From positions 992,001-1,056,000 of the forward strand of contig CAWJUD010000001.1 of assembly GCA_963845975.1 (NCBI GenBank): 64,000 bases of DNA. The letters run 5' to 3'. The stretch comes from JBEKIK01 sp963845975. Lineage in GTDB: Bacteria > Planctomycetota > Planctomycetia > Pirellulales > Thermoguttaceae. The notes under the pieces are model-generated. The model did not search any database, was not told the DNA's origin, and saw only the letters and a list, made by a program, of their open reading frames with translations. The position numbers and the translations under genes were made by a program. Below, in pieces: positions 36,857 through 46,883 of the stretch; the stretch's first letter is position 1; the number at the start of each line of letters is the position of its first letter.

Positions 36857-37159
36857 CTTTGATTACACTAACGGTAGGTAATATATAGAGGTCTTATAAC
36901 GAAGGGTTGATGGTTTTTTCAATCCATCGACAATTGACGTTCTCTTCGTAAAGTCCAAAGCCAAAAAGAGATGTGTGGTTGTGCGGACAAAGGTGGGATT
37001 GTGTGGCTTCCGATAAATATGCCTCTGGAGGGTTACATCTGAACGCGTTCTGCTTCTTAGGCTGCTTAAAACAGGGCCTCCGGTTCATCCCCCTTTTTTC
37101 TCCCTCTTTGTAGAAACCGTAGCTTAAAAACTGCGGCCATGGGGAAAAGAAGCGAAAAA
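36857..37159. other. Intergenic region, no gene seen
   Basis: AT-rich. No frame with protein-like content; leader of the BON gene and 3' flank of the serA terminator. Confidence 0.4.
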
Positions 37160-37198
37160 ATAAAAAAAGAGGCGGGCAAATTATCGCCCATCTCTTTT
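37160..37198 (-). terminator. Rho-independent terminator of serA
   Basis: On the minus strand AAAGAG-AT-GGGC, loop, GCCC-GC-CTCTTTTTTT forms a hairpin closed by a T7 tract about 35 bases after the serA stop. Confidence 0.7.
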
Positions 37199-37233
37199 TG
37201 TATGCCGTTTTTACCCTTAATAATGCCTTTTCT

Positions 37234-38862
37234 TTACCCTCCCAGCCATGCAGGGACTTCGCCTGCCGGGGGTAGTTTTACGATCCAAGCGTTTGTAACC
37301 TCTTGTAACGCCAAGATTTCCGCCAACGCTTCGGCCGGGGGCGGGGAATCCAAACTCAAAATCCCCACCGCCTCGCCACCCGGCTTCTCGCTCGCCCGAC
37401 CTACCGACATCTGGGCAATATTTATCCGATGCACCCCAAATATGCTCCCCACCTTGCCGATCACCCCTGGCATGTCCCGGTGCATTAAAATCAACAATAT
37501 CCCGTCCAAATAGCTTTCCAGACGGCAGGCCCCTTTTCTGACCAGCCGGGGCATGTTTTTCCCGAACAACGTGCCCGAGGCTACCGAGGTCTTTTGCTCC
37601 GACTCCACCTGAGCAGTGATCACCGAGCCGAAGTCGCCGATATCGGTGTTTCGCTCCTCGATGACTTCAATACCCCGTTCCCGCAACAGCACTTCGGCGT
37701 TGACAATGTTCACGCTCGACTCCATTGCATGTTCCATCAGGCCGGCTGCAAAGGCCGCCGTCAACAGGCGGGTATCTTTGCGGGCAACTTCTCCTTTGTA
37801 GCTTAAGCGGCACGTGTTTGGCGGGTTGTGGTCTACCTGCGAGAGGAGCAATCCCAAACGCCAGGCCACATTCAAGTATCCCTTAAGCTCGGTCAACGTC
37901 TTGGGATCGAGCGTAGACATGTTGACCGACTGCTTGATTGCCCCGGTGGCGAAGAAGTCGATCAGCAATTCGGCGGCCTCCACGGCCACGTTGGTTTGGG
38001 CCTCTTCGGTGCTGGCCCCCAGGTGTGGCGTGCATAGTACGCCGGGCATGCCAAACAGGGGGCTTTTCGTACATGGTTCTTCAGGATACACGTCCAAGGC
38101 GACGCCCGCGATCTGACCGTTCTTGAGGCCCTCGACCAGGGCCGCTTCGTCGAAAATACCGCCCCGGGCGCAGTTGATCAGCCTTGCCCCTTTCTTCATC
38201 ATGGCGATTTCCTTGTGGCTGATGAGATTTTTGGTTTCGTTGTTCAGCGGCGTATGAACCGTTAAATAATCCACCGAGGGAAGCATCTCCTTTGCCGATT
38301 GCACGGTTTCGACGCCCAGTTCTTTCGCTCTAGCGGCGGGCAGGAAGGGATCGTAACCGAGGATCCGCATTTCCAAGGCTCGGGCCCGGGTGGCCACGGC
38401 CTGCCCGATCCGGCCCAACCCGATGATGCCCAGAGTCTTACCGGCCAATTGCGCGCCCATGAATTTCTTCCGATCCCAGCGCCCTTCGAGAAGAGATTGA
38501 TACGCCGGGGCAATGTTCCGCGACATGCCTAACATCAAAGCCAGCGTTTGTTCGGCGGTGGATACGGTGTTGCCGCCGGGCGTGTTCATTACTACGATGC
38601 CGTGCCGCGTGGCCGCTTTTACATCGATATTGTCCACGCCCACGCCTGCCCTGGCTATGGCCCTCAGCCGCGTGTTGCCTTCCAAGGCCTCGGCCGTGAT
38701 TTTCACGCCGCTGCGGCAAATAGCCCCGTCGAATTCCAGCAGCGTTTTGCGGAGCTCTTCGCCCTTTAGTCCGGTTTTTACAACCACTTCCAAATTGCCG
38801 GCCGACTCCAACAATTTCAACCCGTCCTGTGAAAGGTCGTCCAGAACAATGATCCTTGCCAT
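37234..38862 (-). CDS. serA: D-3-phosphoglycerate dehydrogenase
   Basis: 542 aa. First step of serine synthesis. Substrate-binding N-terminal part (VLDDLSQDGLKLLESAGNLE), NAD motif GIIGLGRIGQAV, catalytic Arg in INCARGGIFDE, Glu, and His in LCTPHLGASTEEAQ. The C-terminal intermediate and ACT domains (LILMHRDMPGVIGKVGSIFG) show the long form with serine-type feedback control. Intact frame. Monocistronic with its own terminator. Confidence 0.97.
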   Translation of the reverse strand: MARIIVLDDLSQDGLKLLESAGNLEVVVKTGLKGEELRKTLLEFDGAICRSGVKITAEALEGNTRLRAIARAGVGVDNIDVKAATRHGIVVMNTPGGNTVSTAEQTLALMLGMSRNIAPAYQSLLEGRWDRKKFMGAQLAGKTLGIIGLGRIGQAVATRARALEMRILGYDPFLPAARAKELGVETVQSAKEMLPSVDYLTVHTPLNNETKNLISHKEIAMMKKGARLINCARGGIFDEAALVEGLKNGQIAGVALDVYPEEPCTKSPLFGMPGVLCTPHLGASTEEAQTNVAVEAAELLIDFFATGAIKQSVNMSTLDPKTLTELKGYLNVAWRLGLLLSQVDHNPPNTCRLSYKGEVARKDTRLLTAAFAAGLMEHAMESSVNIVNAEVLLRERGIEVIEERNTDIGDFGSVITAQVESEQKTSVASGTLFGKNMPRLVRKGACRLESYLDGILLILMHRDMPGVIGKVGSIFGVHRINIAQMSVGRASEKPGGEAVGILSLDSPPPAEALAEILALQEVTNAWIVKLPPAGEVPAWLGG

Positions 38863-39395
38863 GATTTTCCCTAACTATAGAGTAAAAAAAAGATTAACGT
38901 GTTTAAAATATATATCAAAATGGGGACTGGCTCCGGTATTTCTCCGAAAACGGCTGAAATAAGGATTACAATAGGGCGCCTATACTCATTTTGTTAGAAG
39001 CTCTTACAAATGTTATCAGGCATAATTACCGGCCAAACATCACCAGATTATGATATTTCCCAAACCCCGTCGGATTATTCGAGGTTCGCAATTTAACAAC
39101 AAACCTTGCCATTTAGAGCCTATCTCAAAAATCCCCTATCCGGGCGCGACGGGTGCCATGCGGAGCATGGTCGGTTGGTCTGGAGAGGATTAGAGTGAGG
39201 GTGTTCAGGTTAGTGTTATCCATCGAGAAAATCTGTATTAGGGTAGGCTTTAAATGCAAAACAAGTCAATAGCTTAACAATTATGTACCGCTAGACAAGT
39301 ACCCGAACAAAGACTGGAGGTTGATGGCTAAAGATAAAGACGGAAAGTGGAAAGATGGATTACTGAAAACTGTCAACCTACTACCACCCACCCTT
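38863..39395. other. Intergenic region holding MITE copy 3
   Basis: The upstream part is the serA leader. 39116-39205 is a decayed MITE. The rest shows nothing. Confidence 0.5.
39116..39205. repeat. MITE-like element, decayed copy 3
   Basis: Starts AGCCTATCTCAAAA and continues with ATCCCCTATCCGGGCGCGAC, CCATGCGGAGCATGGTCGG and GAGAGGATTAGAGTGAGGGTG. This is the reverse complement of the 3' part of copy 1 with many changes. The opposite end is missing. Confidence 0.6.
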
Positions 39396-39842
39396 TCACC
39401 TTCCCCTGCCCCACGGCAGGTTTGCCCAAATTCTCTCCGTTAAACTCTGCGGTAAGGGAGGCACCTGGGCTAGATGACGGCAAGCCGTCCGGGCCAACGC
39501 CCCTATTTTACGCACGGAGTAAATAAACTCGACCGCGCCGGCCTCCTGCATGAGCCACTTATAAGACGCCAGATCGCGATCGGCCGCGACGGCAAAACGA
39601 AACATCGGAAACTCCGCCTTCCAGTCCCGGATAAAATCCAATATTTTTTCGATATTTGTTTCGCTAAGTTCTAGGACAGCAAACGACGCGGGCGATTCCC
39701 CCAGCAGGGTCCCGCATTCGTCCAGGCTTCGGGTTTCCCAAACGCGAATCCCGGTGTCGGCCAGTTCGCGCCGCAAGGCTAAAGCCCAACGTCCAGTCCG
39801 CTCACATGCCACAAGTCGCCCGGATTTTGCTTCGTAAAGCAT
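39396..39842 (-). CDS. Hypothetical protein, receiver-like
   Basis: 148 aa, alternating strands and helices: RWALALRRELADTGIRVWET, ASFAVLELSETNIEKILDFI, FAVAADRDLASYKWLMQEAG. The pattern resembles a response-regulator receiver fold without the phospho-acceptor Asp and acidic pair. Possibly a degenerate receiver; not assigned. Next gene on the same strand downstream of the HNH gene with a 219-base gap. Confidence 0.6.
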   Translation of the reverse strand: MLYEAKSGRLVACERTGRWALALRRELADTGIRVWETRSLDECGTLLGESPASFAVLELSETNIEKILDFIRDWKAEFPMFRFAVAADRDLASYKWLMQEAGAVEFIYSVRKIGALARTACRHLAQVPPLPQSLTERIWANLPWGRGR

Positions 39843-39978
39843 TATATGGGATTAGAGTACTTGTGTTGCAATTTTCTGTTAAAGCTTTCTTGTAAAGCCG
39901 CGACCAATGGTCGCGCCCAAAGGCTGACTTAATGATCGGGAATTAGTATAAAGCGGAGGGCGGCTAAGTGGTCGGCGC

Positions 39979-39996
39979 GAAACCGCAAGCGGTTTC
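39979..39996. repeat. Palindromic repeat GAAACCGC-AA-GCGGTTTC
   Basis: Perfect copy of the family, preceded by CGC. Followed at 40026-40065 by a TCCTTCCTCC-type microrepeat. Confidence 0.75.
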
Positions 39997-40061
39997 ATTT
40001 GTTGTATTCAAAATTATCTATTTTTTCCTTCCTCCCTCATCCTTCCTCACTTCATCCTTCC

Positions 40062-40784
40062 TCAATCTCTGGCTCCTATCTCCCAATACACGCCGTCCAA
40101 CCACGTACGCCAGATCTCGTACTTCGGATTATTAAGTTTCATTGCAAGCAAGGGATTGCGTTTAGGGCGAGCAGGGCGGCGCACCAATTTCATGCGGGCT
40201 TCGTGCGGGGTCCGCCCGCCTTTCTGGATGTTGCAGCCCAAACATGCACAAACCACGTTCTCCCAGGTGGTTTCCCCGCCGCGGCTGCGAGGAATGATAT
40301 GATCCAGGCTCAATTGATGCGTGGGATAGTGCCTGCCGCAATATTGACAGGTGTGTTCATCCCGTGCCAGCACGTTGCGGCGGTTAAGATGCAAATGCTG
40401 CTTCGGCAGGCGATCGTACATCAGCAGTCGGATGACCCGGGGCACCTGAATCTCAAAGCCAACCGCGCGAATCCAGTCTTCGTGAGGTTGTTTGTAATCG
40501 GCACGCAATTCGCTTATTTCCTGCCAGGTTTGGAAAGAATAATTGGCAAACTGCCCTTCCTCCAAATGAATTACTTCGGCTGTCTCGCGAAACAGCAGGC
40601 AGAAGGCCCGGCGGACATTTACAATATGCACTGCCATGTAAAGCCGATTGAGAACTAATACGCTCGAGCTTAACGCCCCTCCGGACGGGGCATGCGGGGC
40701 CGCGTGCACAGTATGTGCGACTTTGCCCGGACTATGCGCCCGGCTATGGTAATCGCGGATCGTTTGTACCCTTTGCACGGACAA
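40062..40784 (-). CDS. HNH endonuclease family protein
   Basis: 240 aa. The C-terminal half has the HNH domain: zinc ligands CQYCG and CLGCN, with LSLDHIIPRSRGG as the beta-beta-alpha-metal core (His, Asp, His). The N-terminal half includes LNRLYMAVHIVNVRRAFCLL and a HLEEGQFANYSFQTWQE region common to a broad bacterial HNH group of unknown role. The first 40 residues may not be native and the start could be further in. No defence genes are adjacent. Confidence 0.88.
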   Translation of the reverse strand: MSVQRVQTIRDYHSRAHSPGKVAHTVHAAPHAPSGGALSSSVLVLNRLYMAVHIVNVRRAFCLLFRETAEVIHLEEGQFANYSFQTWQEISELRADYKQPHEDWIRAVGFEIQVPRVIRLLMYDRLPKQHLHLNRRNVLARDEHTCQYCGRHYPTHQLSLDHIIPRSRGGETTWENVVCACLGCNIQKGGRTPHEARMKLVRRPARPKRNPLLAMKLNNPKYEIWRTWLDGVYWEIGARD

Positions 40785-41235
40785 ACTCCCCTGTTAGGAC
40801 GACTTTAAACGTCGTCCTAGATGATAGTTAAGTCAGCCTATATTCCTACTTATTTTCCGACGGAAAAAAGCCGCCGGAGAAATTGCCGCATGGTCCGGCA
40901 TTTACGATCAGTCTTTATTTTAACTCAATTTCCCCCATGTTGCCAGATGGGCCAAAAAAAACGATCTTGAAAAATCACCAATTACAGGGGGTTTTGAGAT
41001 TGCGTGCCAAACCTGATAAAATTATTGCAAACTTTTTTCATGACCCCTTAAACGATGGAAATTGTATTTCCCCTGACCTTGAAAAAACGGCGGTTCCGAA
41101 AAACCGGGAAAAATTTTCTCCCAGTCATCTTGCCAGACCTTAGCACTTCGCATTAGGATACGATTAACGGAAGTAAACCGAAGCGTCTATAAAATTTGGA
41201 CCTGGGCAACGACCGATTTTACTAGGGAGCGGGAA
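40785..41235. other. Intergenic region, no gene seen
   Basis: AT-rich divergent region. AGGGAGCGGG precedes the start at 41236. Nothing else recognised. Confidence 0.4.
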
Positions 41236-41544
41236 ATGATTCAGTATTCATGCGATCTGTGCAAGCGAGATCTCGATTCTGAAGTCGATCTCCGCTATGT
41301 CGTCAAAGTTGAAGTCTATGCCGCCTTTGATCCGACTGCCGCCAGCGAAGAAGAAAACGACCGCGACCACCTCCAGGAGATTCAAGATATTCTCGAATCC
41401 CTGGAAGACGCCGACGACAACCTCATCGGCAACGACGTGTACCAGCAACTGCGTTTCGATCTCTGCCCGGAATGCCGTAAAAAATTCCTGCAAAATCCCC
41501 TCGGGCGCGAAACCGCGAAAGCCTTCGGCTTCAGTTCGAACTAG
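41236..41544 (+). CDS. Small conserved protein with paired Cys motifs
   Basis: 102 aa, acidic. Cys pairs near both ends (CDLCKRDL and LCPECRKKFL) could form one zinc site; the middle is an acidic helix (ASEEENDRDHLQEIQDILES). GGGAGCGGGAA precedes the ATG. This type occurs in planctomycetes with no known function. Confidence 0.7.
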   Translation: MIQYSCDLCKRDLDSEVDLRYVVKVEVYAAFDPTAASEEENDRDHLQEIQDILESLEDADDNLIGNDVYQQLRFDLCPECRKKFLQNPLGRETAKAFGFSSN

Positions 41545-42003
41545 AACTGCATTGTTCTCCCTCCTAGACCACTCGCGGTTTGGCGATGCGATATTCACTT
41601 GCGCGAACTGCCGAGCTTTGGCCCGAGAAGTAGGTCAGGTACTCCGTACCTGACACGATCGACTAAGGCGGAAATATCAGGTATGGTATACCTGACCTAC
41701 CGTTCTGTGTGGGGTGAGATAATCGGCATGGAAAGGCGGCAATCCGGTACGAAGAGGATTTGTTAAACGAGCGGTAGATTGGAAATGATCGAGTGCCTGA
41801 TATTAAGTTGAAGATCCGCCCAGACGATATCCCGGAGTGCCAATCATTCACAGCCTGCATGCCCAGTGGTTGGATGAACCCGGTTAGTCCACCACCCCAG
41901 CACTGCCGGTCAAGCCAGCAGCGGCACCCGCGCGAATTCCGGCCGTGCGGCAAACCCTGATGCACGAAAACACGACTGCCGCCGAGCGTAGTCGAACGTA
42001 CTG
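41545..42003. other. Intergenic region of dyads and planctomycete-type filler
   Basis: Contains the dyads listed separately and, near 41950-42000, a TGCACGAAAACACGACTGCC-type phrase seen as recurrent intergenic filler. No gene. Confidence 0.45.
41564..41695. repeat. Degenerate palindrome and two word dyads
   Basis: A partial CCGC-type palindrome at 41564-41580, then TCAGGTACTCCGTACCTGA (41635-41653) and TCAGGTATGGTATACCTGA (41677-41695). The last two are perfect 8-bp dyads with related sequence, 42 bases apart from start to start. Confidence 0.6.
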
Positions 42004-44191
42004 TTAGGGCGACTGTGGAGTGGATTCGGCCGGGGGCGGGGTATTCGGTAGCACCGGCAGGCCGGGGCGGTAGGAATTCAGCCAATCCTCAATTTGCTTT
42101 GCCAATGCCGTTTGTCCTTGAACTCGCGCAAGCTCCAGGGCTTCTTCGGCCGTAACCACTGCCTCGGCCGAGCGGCCCGCCCTGGCATAGGCCGATATCA
42201 AATTAACACGGACCGCGTTATTGTCGGGATTAAGCCGCAAAGCTTGCCGATAATGGCCTATCGCTTCCTCAACCCGACCGGTCCGCACCAATGCGTTGCC
42301 CAGGTTGACGTATGCCTCCGCATACTCTGGCGCAAGGGCTAAGGCCCGTTGGTAATGCTCGATCGCCTCAGCCTGTCGGCCTGCATGTGCCAATGCGTTA
42401 CCCAGTTTGAAGTGGGTCATGGGATCATTGGGATTGAGGCGCAGGGCTTGGGTATAATAATCGATCGCCTCCTCGGGTTTGCCCGTCATAGCCAAGGCAT
42501 TAAGAAGGTTGTCGTGTGCTTCAGGGTAATCGGGTCGCAGGCGCAAGGCTTCCCGATAATGTTCGATCGCCTCTTTGGGCCGGCCTATTCGCACCAGCGC
42601 ATTGCCCAGGTTGTTATGTGCCTCGGGATAGTCGTCCTTCAACCGCAGGGCCTGCCGGTAATGCTCTATTGCGTCCGGCAACTCGCCCACACGGACCAAA
42701 TTGACGCCCAAGTTGTTATGGACCATCCAACACTCCGGATTTAACGCCAGCGTGCTCCGATACAATGTGATATTGTCATGGTAGTATCCGCTTTGCCGCC
42801 AGGTCAGAAATATTAGAGCACCCGCCGCCGCTACGGCGACGATGGGCGCTACCCGGCGCGAAAAGCCAGGCGCCAGCCTTTGCCATGCATCGAAACCCGC
42901 CGACGCCAGTGCAATCATCCCGATAATGGCAATATGCTGATAATGGTCTCCCACGAGCGAGTATTGCATGAAGCCCACGTCTACAAATCCCATCACCGGC
43001 GCAAGCGCCACGCAAAAGAACGCCCAGGCAACAAGAATCGGCCGGCTCCAGCCTGTTCTATACCGCCACAGAACCGCCGTGACCAACACCGCCGCCGGCA
43101 GGGGCAGCCACCATAGCGGATTGCCGGCCTCGATGCGCCACTGCGGATAAATGAAAGCCAGGTTCAAAGGCACAAGGGCTTTGTAAAGGTAGAACCACAC
43201 CACTCCGCCCGCGCCCAGCATGCGCTGGACAAAACCGGCACTGCGGATTACTTCGCCCGAACCGTGCGTTTGGAACCAGACATTTACACCGGCCAACGCC
43301 GCGGCAACCAGGAAAAACGGCGCAATGTGCACAAGATCGCGCCGAATATAAGGGGAGAGTCGCATTTTTGTCGGCTCGATAATTGGGGCAGAAGCGGACA
43401 GTCCCGTTTTCGCCGACCATGCTGCGCACGGCGCCGGAAAATCGAGACAGTCCCTGCCGGCGCAGAAACCAGACTATGCCCAACAGCAATACCGGCAAGA
43501 CCACCACGGATCCCTTGCCGAGCATCGCCAACACGAATGCCGCCAAGCTCAGCCAGTACCAGGAAAAACAGTGGGCAGTGGACGGTGGGCAGTAGGCAAT
43601 ATCTCGTTCGCACGGTCCTCCGTGGGAACGCAATGGCGCCGCGTCCTTGCTTCCATTGGGGATGCCGGCCTTCAGATACCACAGAATCGACAACAGGAAG
43701 AACAGCATGGCCATCAGGTTTTTCCGCTGCGCGATCCAGGCCACGGACTCCACGTTCACCGGATGCAGGGCAAAGATCGCCGCTGCCCAGAAAGCGCCGG
43801 GAATGGACAACTTCCGCAAGATGATCCAGATCAGCAATGATTCGATGACGTGTAAGATCAGGTTGGTGACGTGGGCCCCTGTCGGGTTCATCCCCCACAG
43901 CCGCCACTCGACCCAAAACGTGGTATTGGTAACCGGCCAGTAGTCCGGCGTTTCAGTGGTGCACCAAAACCGGTACAGGCCGTCCTGGGCCTTGACAAGC
44001 AGGTTATTCGATAAAAGAAGATCGTCGTCAATAACGAACTCTCCTGTTGTACAAGGCAGATAGGCAATGAAGACCGCGACGGCTATTAGCACCACTCCAG
44101 CCGACACGCCGATCCTCGACGCCGCTGGCATAAAGACGCCGGATCGGGCTTGGAAAGGGCGTTTTTCAACGGATTTCTTGCGTTTAACCAT
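42004..44191 (-). CDS. TMTC-like polytopic membrane protein with TPR tail, frame disturbed by repeats
   Basis: About 725 aa. N-terminal part has the GT-C membrane fold pattern of TMTC/PMT-like proteins: FVIDDDLLLSNN, YWPVTNTTFWVEWRLWG, HPVNVESVAWIAQRKN. The C-terminal half has at least eight TPR repeats (AIEHYRQALRLKPDY-like, each with LNNLGNALVR). The frame changes between about 43375 and 43415. In this region (43390-43630) the coding DNA contains three dispersed-repeat sequences not expected in the family. Predicted function: O-mannosyl or other sugar transfer to exported proteins, inferred from fold only. Confidence 0.75.
43570..43630. repeat. Intergenic-type repeats inside the TMTC-like coding sequence
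   Basis: 43570-43599 is a GTGGGCAGTGGACGGTGGGC microrepeat and 43605-43630 an imperfect CGTTCGCACG...CGTGGGAACG dyad, the same type as at 29431-29455. In frame they add about 25 residues (between GIPNGS and WYWLSLAAF). Confidence 0.6.
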
Positions 44192-44392
44192 GAACCAACA
44201 GCCGGACGCCAAAAACTAAGGGACCAATTAAGGGCCTGCTTTAAGTTATTTTATCTTGCTTTCGAGAAGGATTGAAGAAGGGTTAGACTTACAAGACTTG
44301 CAAGGGCCGCTTGAGAAAAACTCGCCCGCCATTATAATAGGGAGTTTTAAACAATAAGCCCCTGACATATTTATGCAATAAGGAACATTCAG

Positions 44393-45463
44393 GTGAGCAG
44401 TAAAAACACTTTGCGGATCGCGGTAATCGGCGGAGACGGGACCGGGCCGGAAGTTGCGGCCGAGGGCGTCAAGGTGCTTCGGGCCGTCGCCCGGTTGGAA
44501 GGCTTTCAATTGGAAACCAGGGATTACGACCTGGGCGGCAATCGATATCTAAAAACCGGCGAAATCCTGCCCTCGGCCGTGCTCGAGGAGTTGCGGACCT
44601 TTCCCGCCATACTTTTAGGCGCTGTAGGCCATCCCGACGTTGCCCCGGGCATTTTGGAAAAGGGCCTGCTCCTGGAATTGCGTTTCCGCTTCGATCAGTA
44701 CATCAATCTCCGCCCGGTAAAGCTGTATCCCGGCGTGGAAACGCCCCTGGCAGGCAAAAAGCCCGAGGACATCGACTTTGTCGTGGTCCGCGAAAACACC
44801 GAAGACATGTATGCCGGCGTGGGCGGGTTCCTGAAAAAAGGCACGCCCGATGAAGTCGCCCTGCAAACCGCCGTCTACACCCGCAAAGGCTGCGAACGCT
44901 GCATCCGCTGGGCCTTCAACTTCACCCGCAAGCGAAATAAACGAAAACGGCTTACACTTGTGGCCAAAACCAACGTGCTCACCTACGGCCACGACCTCTG
45001 GTGGCGGACCTTTCAGGACGTGGCCAAGGAATTTCCCGATATCCAGACCGACTACAACCACGTCGACGCCTGCTGCATGTGGATGGTGAAAAATCCCGAA
45101 TTCTACGACGTGATCGTGACCACCAACATGTTTGGCGACATCATCACCGACCTGGCAGGCATCCTTCAAGGCGGCATGGGCGTGGCCGCCGGCGGCAACA
45201 TCAATCCCGAGCCCGGCGGCACCAGCATGTTCGAGCCCATGGGCGGAAGCGCCCCGAAATACACCGGCAAGAACGTGATCAATCCCATCGCCGCTATAAG
45301 CGCCGTGGCCATGCTCCTGGAACACTGCGGTTACGAAACCGCCGCCGCCCGGGTGATGAAGGCCATTCAAACCGTCACCGGAACGAAAATGAAAAGCCAG
45401 GCCGCCGGAAAAATGGGCTACGGCACCAAAGAAATCGGCGATCTTGTCTGCGATGCATTGTAA
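44393..45463 (+). CDS. leuB: 3-isopropylmalate dehydrogenase family protein
   Basis: 356 aa. Beta-decarboxylating dehydrogenase family: IAVIGGDGTGPEVAAEGVKV, VVRENTEDMYAG, NVLTYGHDLW, and the metal-binding NMFGDIITDLAGILQGGMG, then NINPEPGGTSMFEPMGGSAP. Best fits LeuB in leucine synthesis; a tartrate/isocitrate-type relative cannot be fully excluded because no other leu genes are next to it. The start is GTG at 44393. Intact frame. Confidence 0.88.
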   Translation: MSSKNTLRIAVIGGDGTGPEVAAEGVKVLRAVARLEGFQLETRDYDLGGNRYLKTGEILPSAVLEELRTFPAILLGAVGHPDVAPGILEKGLLLELRFRFDQYINLRPVKLYPGVETPLAGKKPEDIDFVVVRENTEDMYAGVGGFLKKGTPDEVALQTAVYTRKGCERCIRWAFNFTRKRNKRKRLTLVAKTNVLTYGHDLWWRTFQDVAKEFPDIQTDYNHVDACCMWMVKNPEFYDVIVTTNMFGDIITDLAGILQGGMGVAAGGNINPEPGGTSMFEPMGGSAPKYTGKNVINPIAAISAVAMLLEHCGYETAAARVMKAIQTVTGTKMKSQAAGKMGYGTKEIGDLVCDAL

Positions 45464-45504
45464 TTTCATTTCTCGCAAAGCGGCAAAGAGGCAAAAATGC
45501 TGTT

Positions 45505-45535
45505 GTTGGGGCGGCAGTTAAACTTCCGCCCCAAC
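45505..45535. repeat. Long word dyad downstream of leuB
   Basis: GTTGGGGCGG...CCGCCCCAAC, ten pairs with an inner AGT/ACT pairing. It is 41 bases past the leuB stop and could end its transcript, but no T-run follows. Confidence 0.6.
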
Positions 45536-45619
45536 GAGTGAAAAAATTCAGCCCTGGGCGAACACGCTTGGGCTTGCGTCAACATTCGCATTAATAACCC
45601 GCCGCGTATTCACGGCGGG

Positions 45620-45668
45620 CTAAATAAAAAACGCTCCCTGTCGAACCAGCAACGGTCCGACAGGGAGC
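45620..45668 (-). terminator. Terminator of the CSP-RRM unit
   Basis: On the minus strand GCTCCCTGTCG, a 14-nt loop, CGACAGGGAGC and then GTTTTTTATTT: an 11-bp perfect stem followed by a T-run, about 40 bases after the RRM stop. Confidence 0.85.
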
Positions 45669-45708
45669 AGCGATCGACTTAATAAAAAAAGTTAGATCGA
45701 ATTGACAA

Positions 45709-46002
45709 TTAATTTCGCGAGCGGTAACGGCCGCCGCCGCCTCGGCGAGGCCGATCCGTTTTGGGCCGGGCCTCGTTCACGGTGATCGGCCGGCCGCTGA
45801 TCTCCCTTAAGTTCAGGCCTTTGATGGCCTCGGCCGCCTCGTTGCTATCGGGCATCTCCACGAAGGCAAATCCTCGCGGGCGTCCCGTTTCGCGGTCCTT
45901 GATAATGCTCACGCTGGAAACCGCCCCGAATTCTCCGAACACCTGGTTCAAGTCGTCTTCAGTAGCCTCATGGGCTAGATTGCCCACATATATACTAGTC
46001 AT
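45709..46002 (-). CDS. RRM-domain RNA-binding protein
   Basis: 97 aa. RNP-2 IYVGNL at residues 4-9, RNP-1 RGFAFVEM near 44-51, and a short RG-rich tail (RPRRGGGGRYRSRN). Same family as 18078-18398. It follows the cold-shock gene by 25 bases on the same strand, and both precede the strong terminator, so they form one transcript. Role: binding of single-stranded RNA, probably in cold adaptation. Confidence 0.92.
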   Translation of the reverse strand: MTSIYVGNLAHEATEDDLNQVFGEFGAVSSVSIIKDRETGRPRGFAFVEMPDSNEAAEAIKGLNLREISGRPITVNEARPKTDRPRRGGGGRYRSRN

Positions 46003-46027
46003 GGAACTTTCCTTCTGTAATTTTTCA

Positions 46028-46225
46028 TTAAACCGGTTTAACCTTTTCCGCGCGGGGGCCTTTCGGGCCGCGCCCTTCTTCGTAGATCACTGCCTGTCCG
46101 ACACGCAGTGCCTCGATACTAGTCCCTTCCACCGCGCTGTGGTGAAAGAATAAATCGCCCCGCTCTCCTTCGAGGAATCCAAAACCTTTGTCTGCGATCA
46201 GCTTCTTGATCGTCCCTTGCGGCAT
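46028..46225 (-). CDS. Cold-shock domain protein
   Basis: 65 aa from ATG 46225 (MPQGTIKKLIADKGFGFLEG). RNP-1 DKGFGFLEG and RNP-2 DLFFHHSAV are the nucleic-acid-binding strands; the end is GPKGPRAEKVKPV. The open frame extends upstream to 46255 but the start with GCGATATGCCG is where all family members begin; GGAGTGGCG lies upstream. First gene of a two-gene unit with an RRM protein. Confidence 0.92.
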   Translation of the reverse strand: MPQGTIKKLIADKGFGFLEGERGDLFFHHSAVEGTSIEALRVGQAVIYEEGRGPKGPRAEKVKPV

Positions 46226-46883
46226 ATCGCCACTCCTTATGAAAATGTAAAACACACATCAAAGGCCGGCATTTCTTCACCCAGAGCCCCTTCTCGTTAA
46301 GGAAGAGTGTGGCCAAACGGTAGAGGGAGAAAATCAACCGCAATTGGAGATGGGCGCCTTGTTATCAAGGCCGCCGTTACGCTAATCGACGGGTGACCAG
46401 AACGAAAGCTCATACTATAAATCGGGGCTCACATCGATTCTCACCACTATGTTTAAGTATAGCAGATCCACTGGGGAAATGAAATGGGGGTATTTCGAGG
46501 GAATTAGAATGCAACCATCCACTACAACTTGTATGACTGTTCAATAAGAAGACTCGGATTGTGAAAATTATAGCCGTTATGGGGGGATCGTGCATCCCTA
46601 TCGCCGTTTGGGACCACGGAAGCGTCTTTCCGCCATGATTTGGGCATGACATTCCTCATGAATACGGTTAGAATCCCCTCCTGGTTTTATATATTCACCT
46701 GGATACTGCCTCAGGGACTCGAGCAAAAGCCTCGTTTTTCAAATCCCAAGCCGCTCCCGGCAGCCGCAAAACGTATGCCAGGATAACACAAAAATAGATT
46801 TTGACAGAGACTCTGAAACTCGCGCGGCTTCTGGCTCACACCCATTCCCGCCCGGTTGCAGTATGGATCAGATCGGATGACTC
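46226..46883. other. Intergenic region, no gene seen
   Basis: AT-rich leader of the CSP gene (46226-46400) that could carry a long cold-responsive 5' UTR, then DNA without gene-like content. No clear promoter. Confidence 0.4.

Noticed and set aside
44615..45478. A 287-codon minus-strand frame opposite leuB
   Set aside because: Antisense shadow; His/Gly-rich composition is typical of such shadows.
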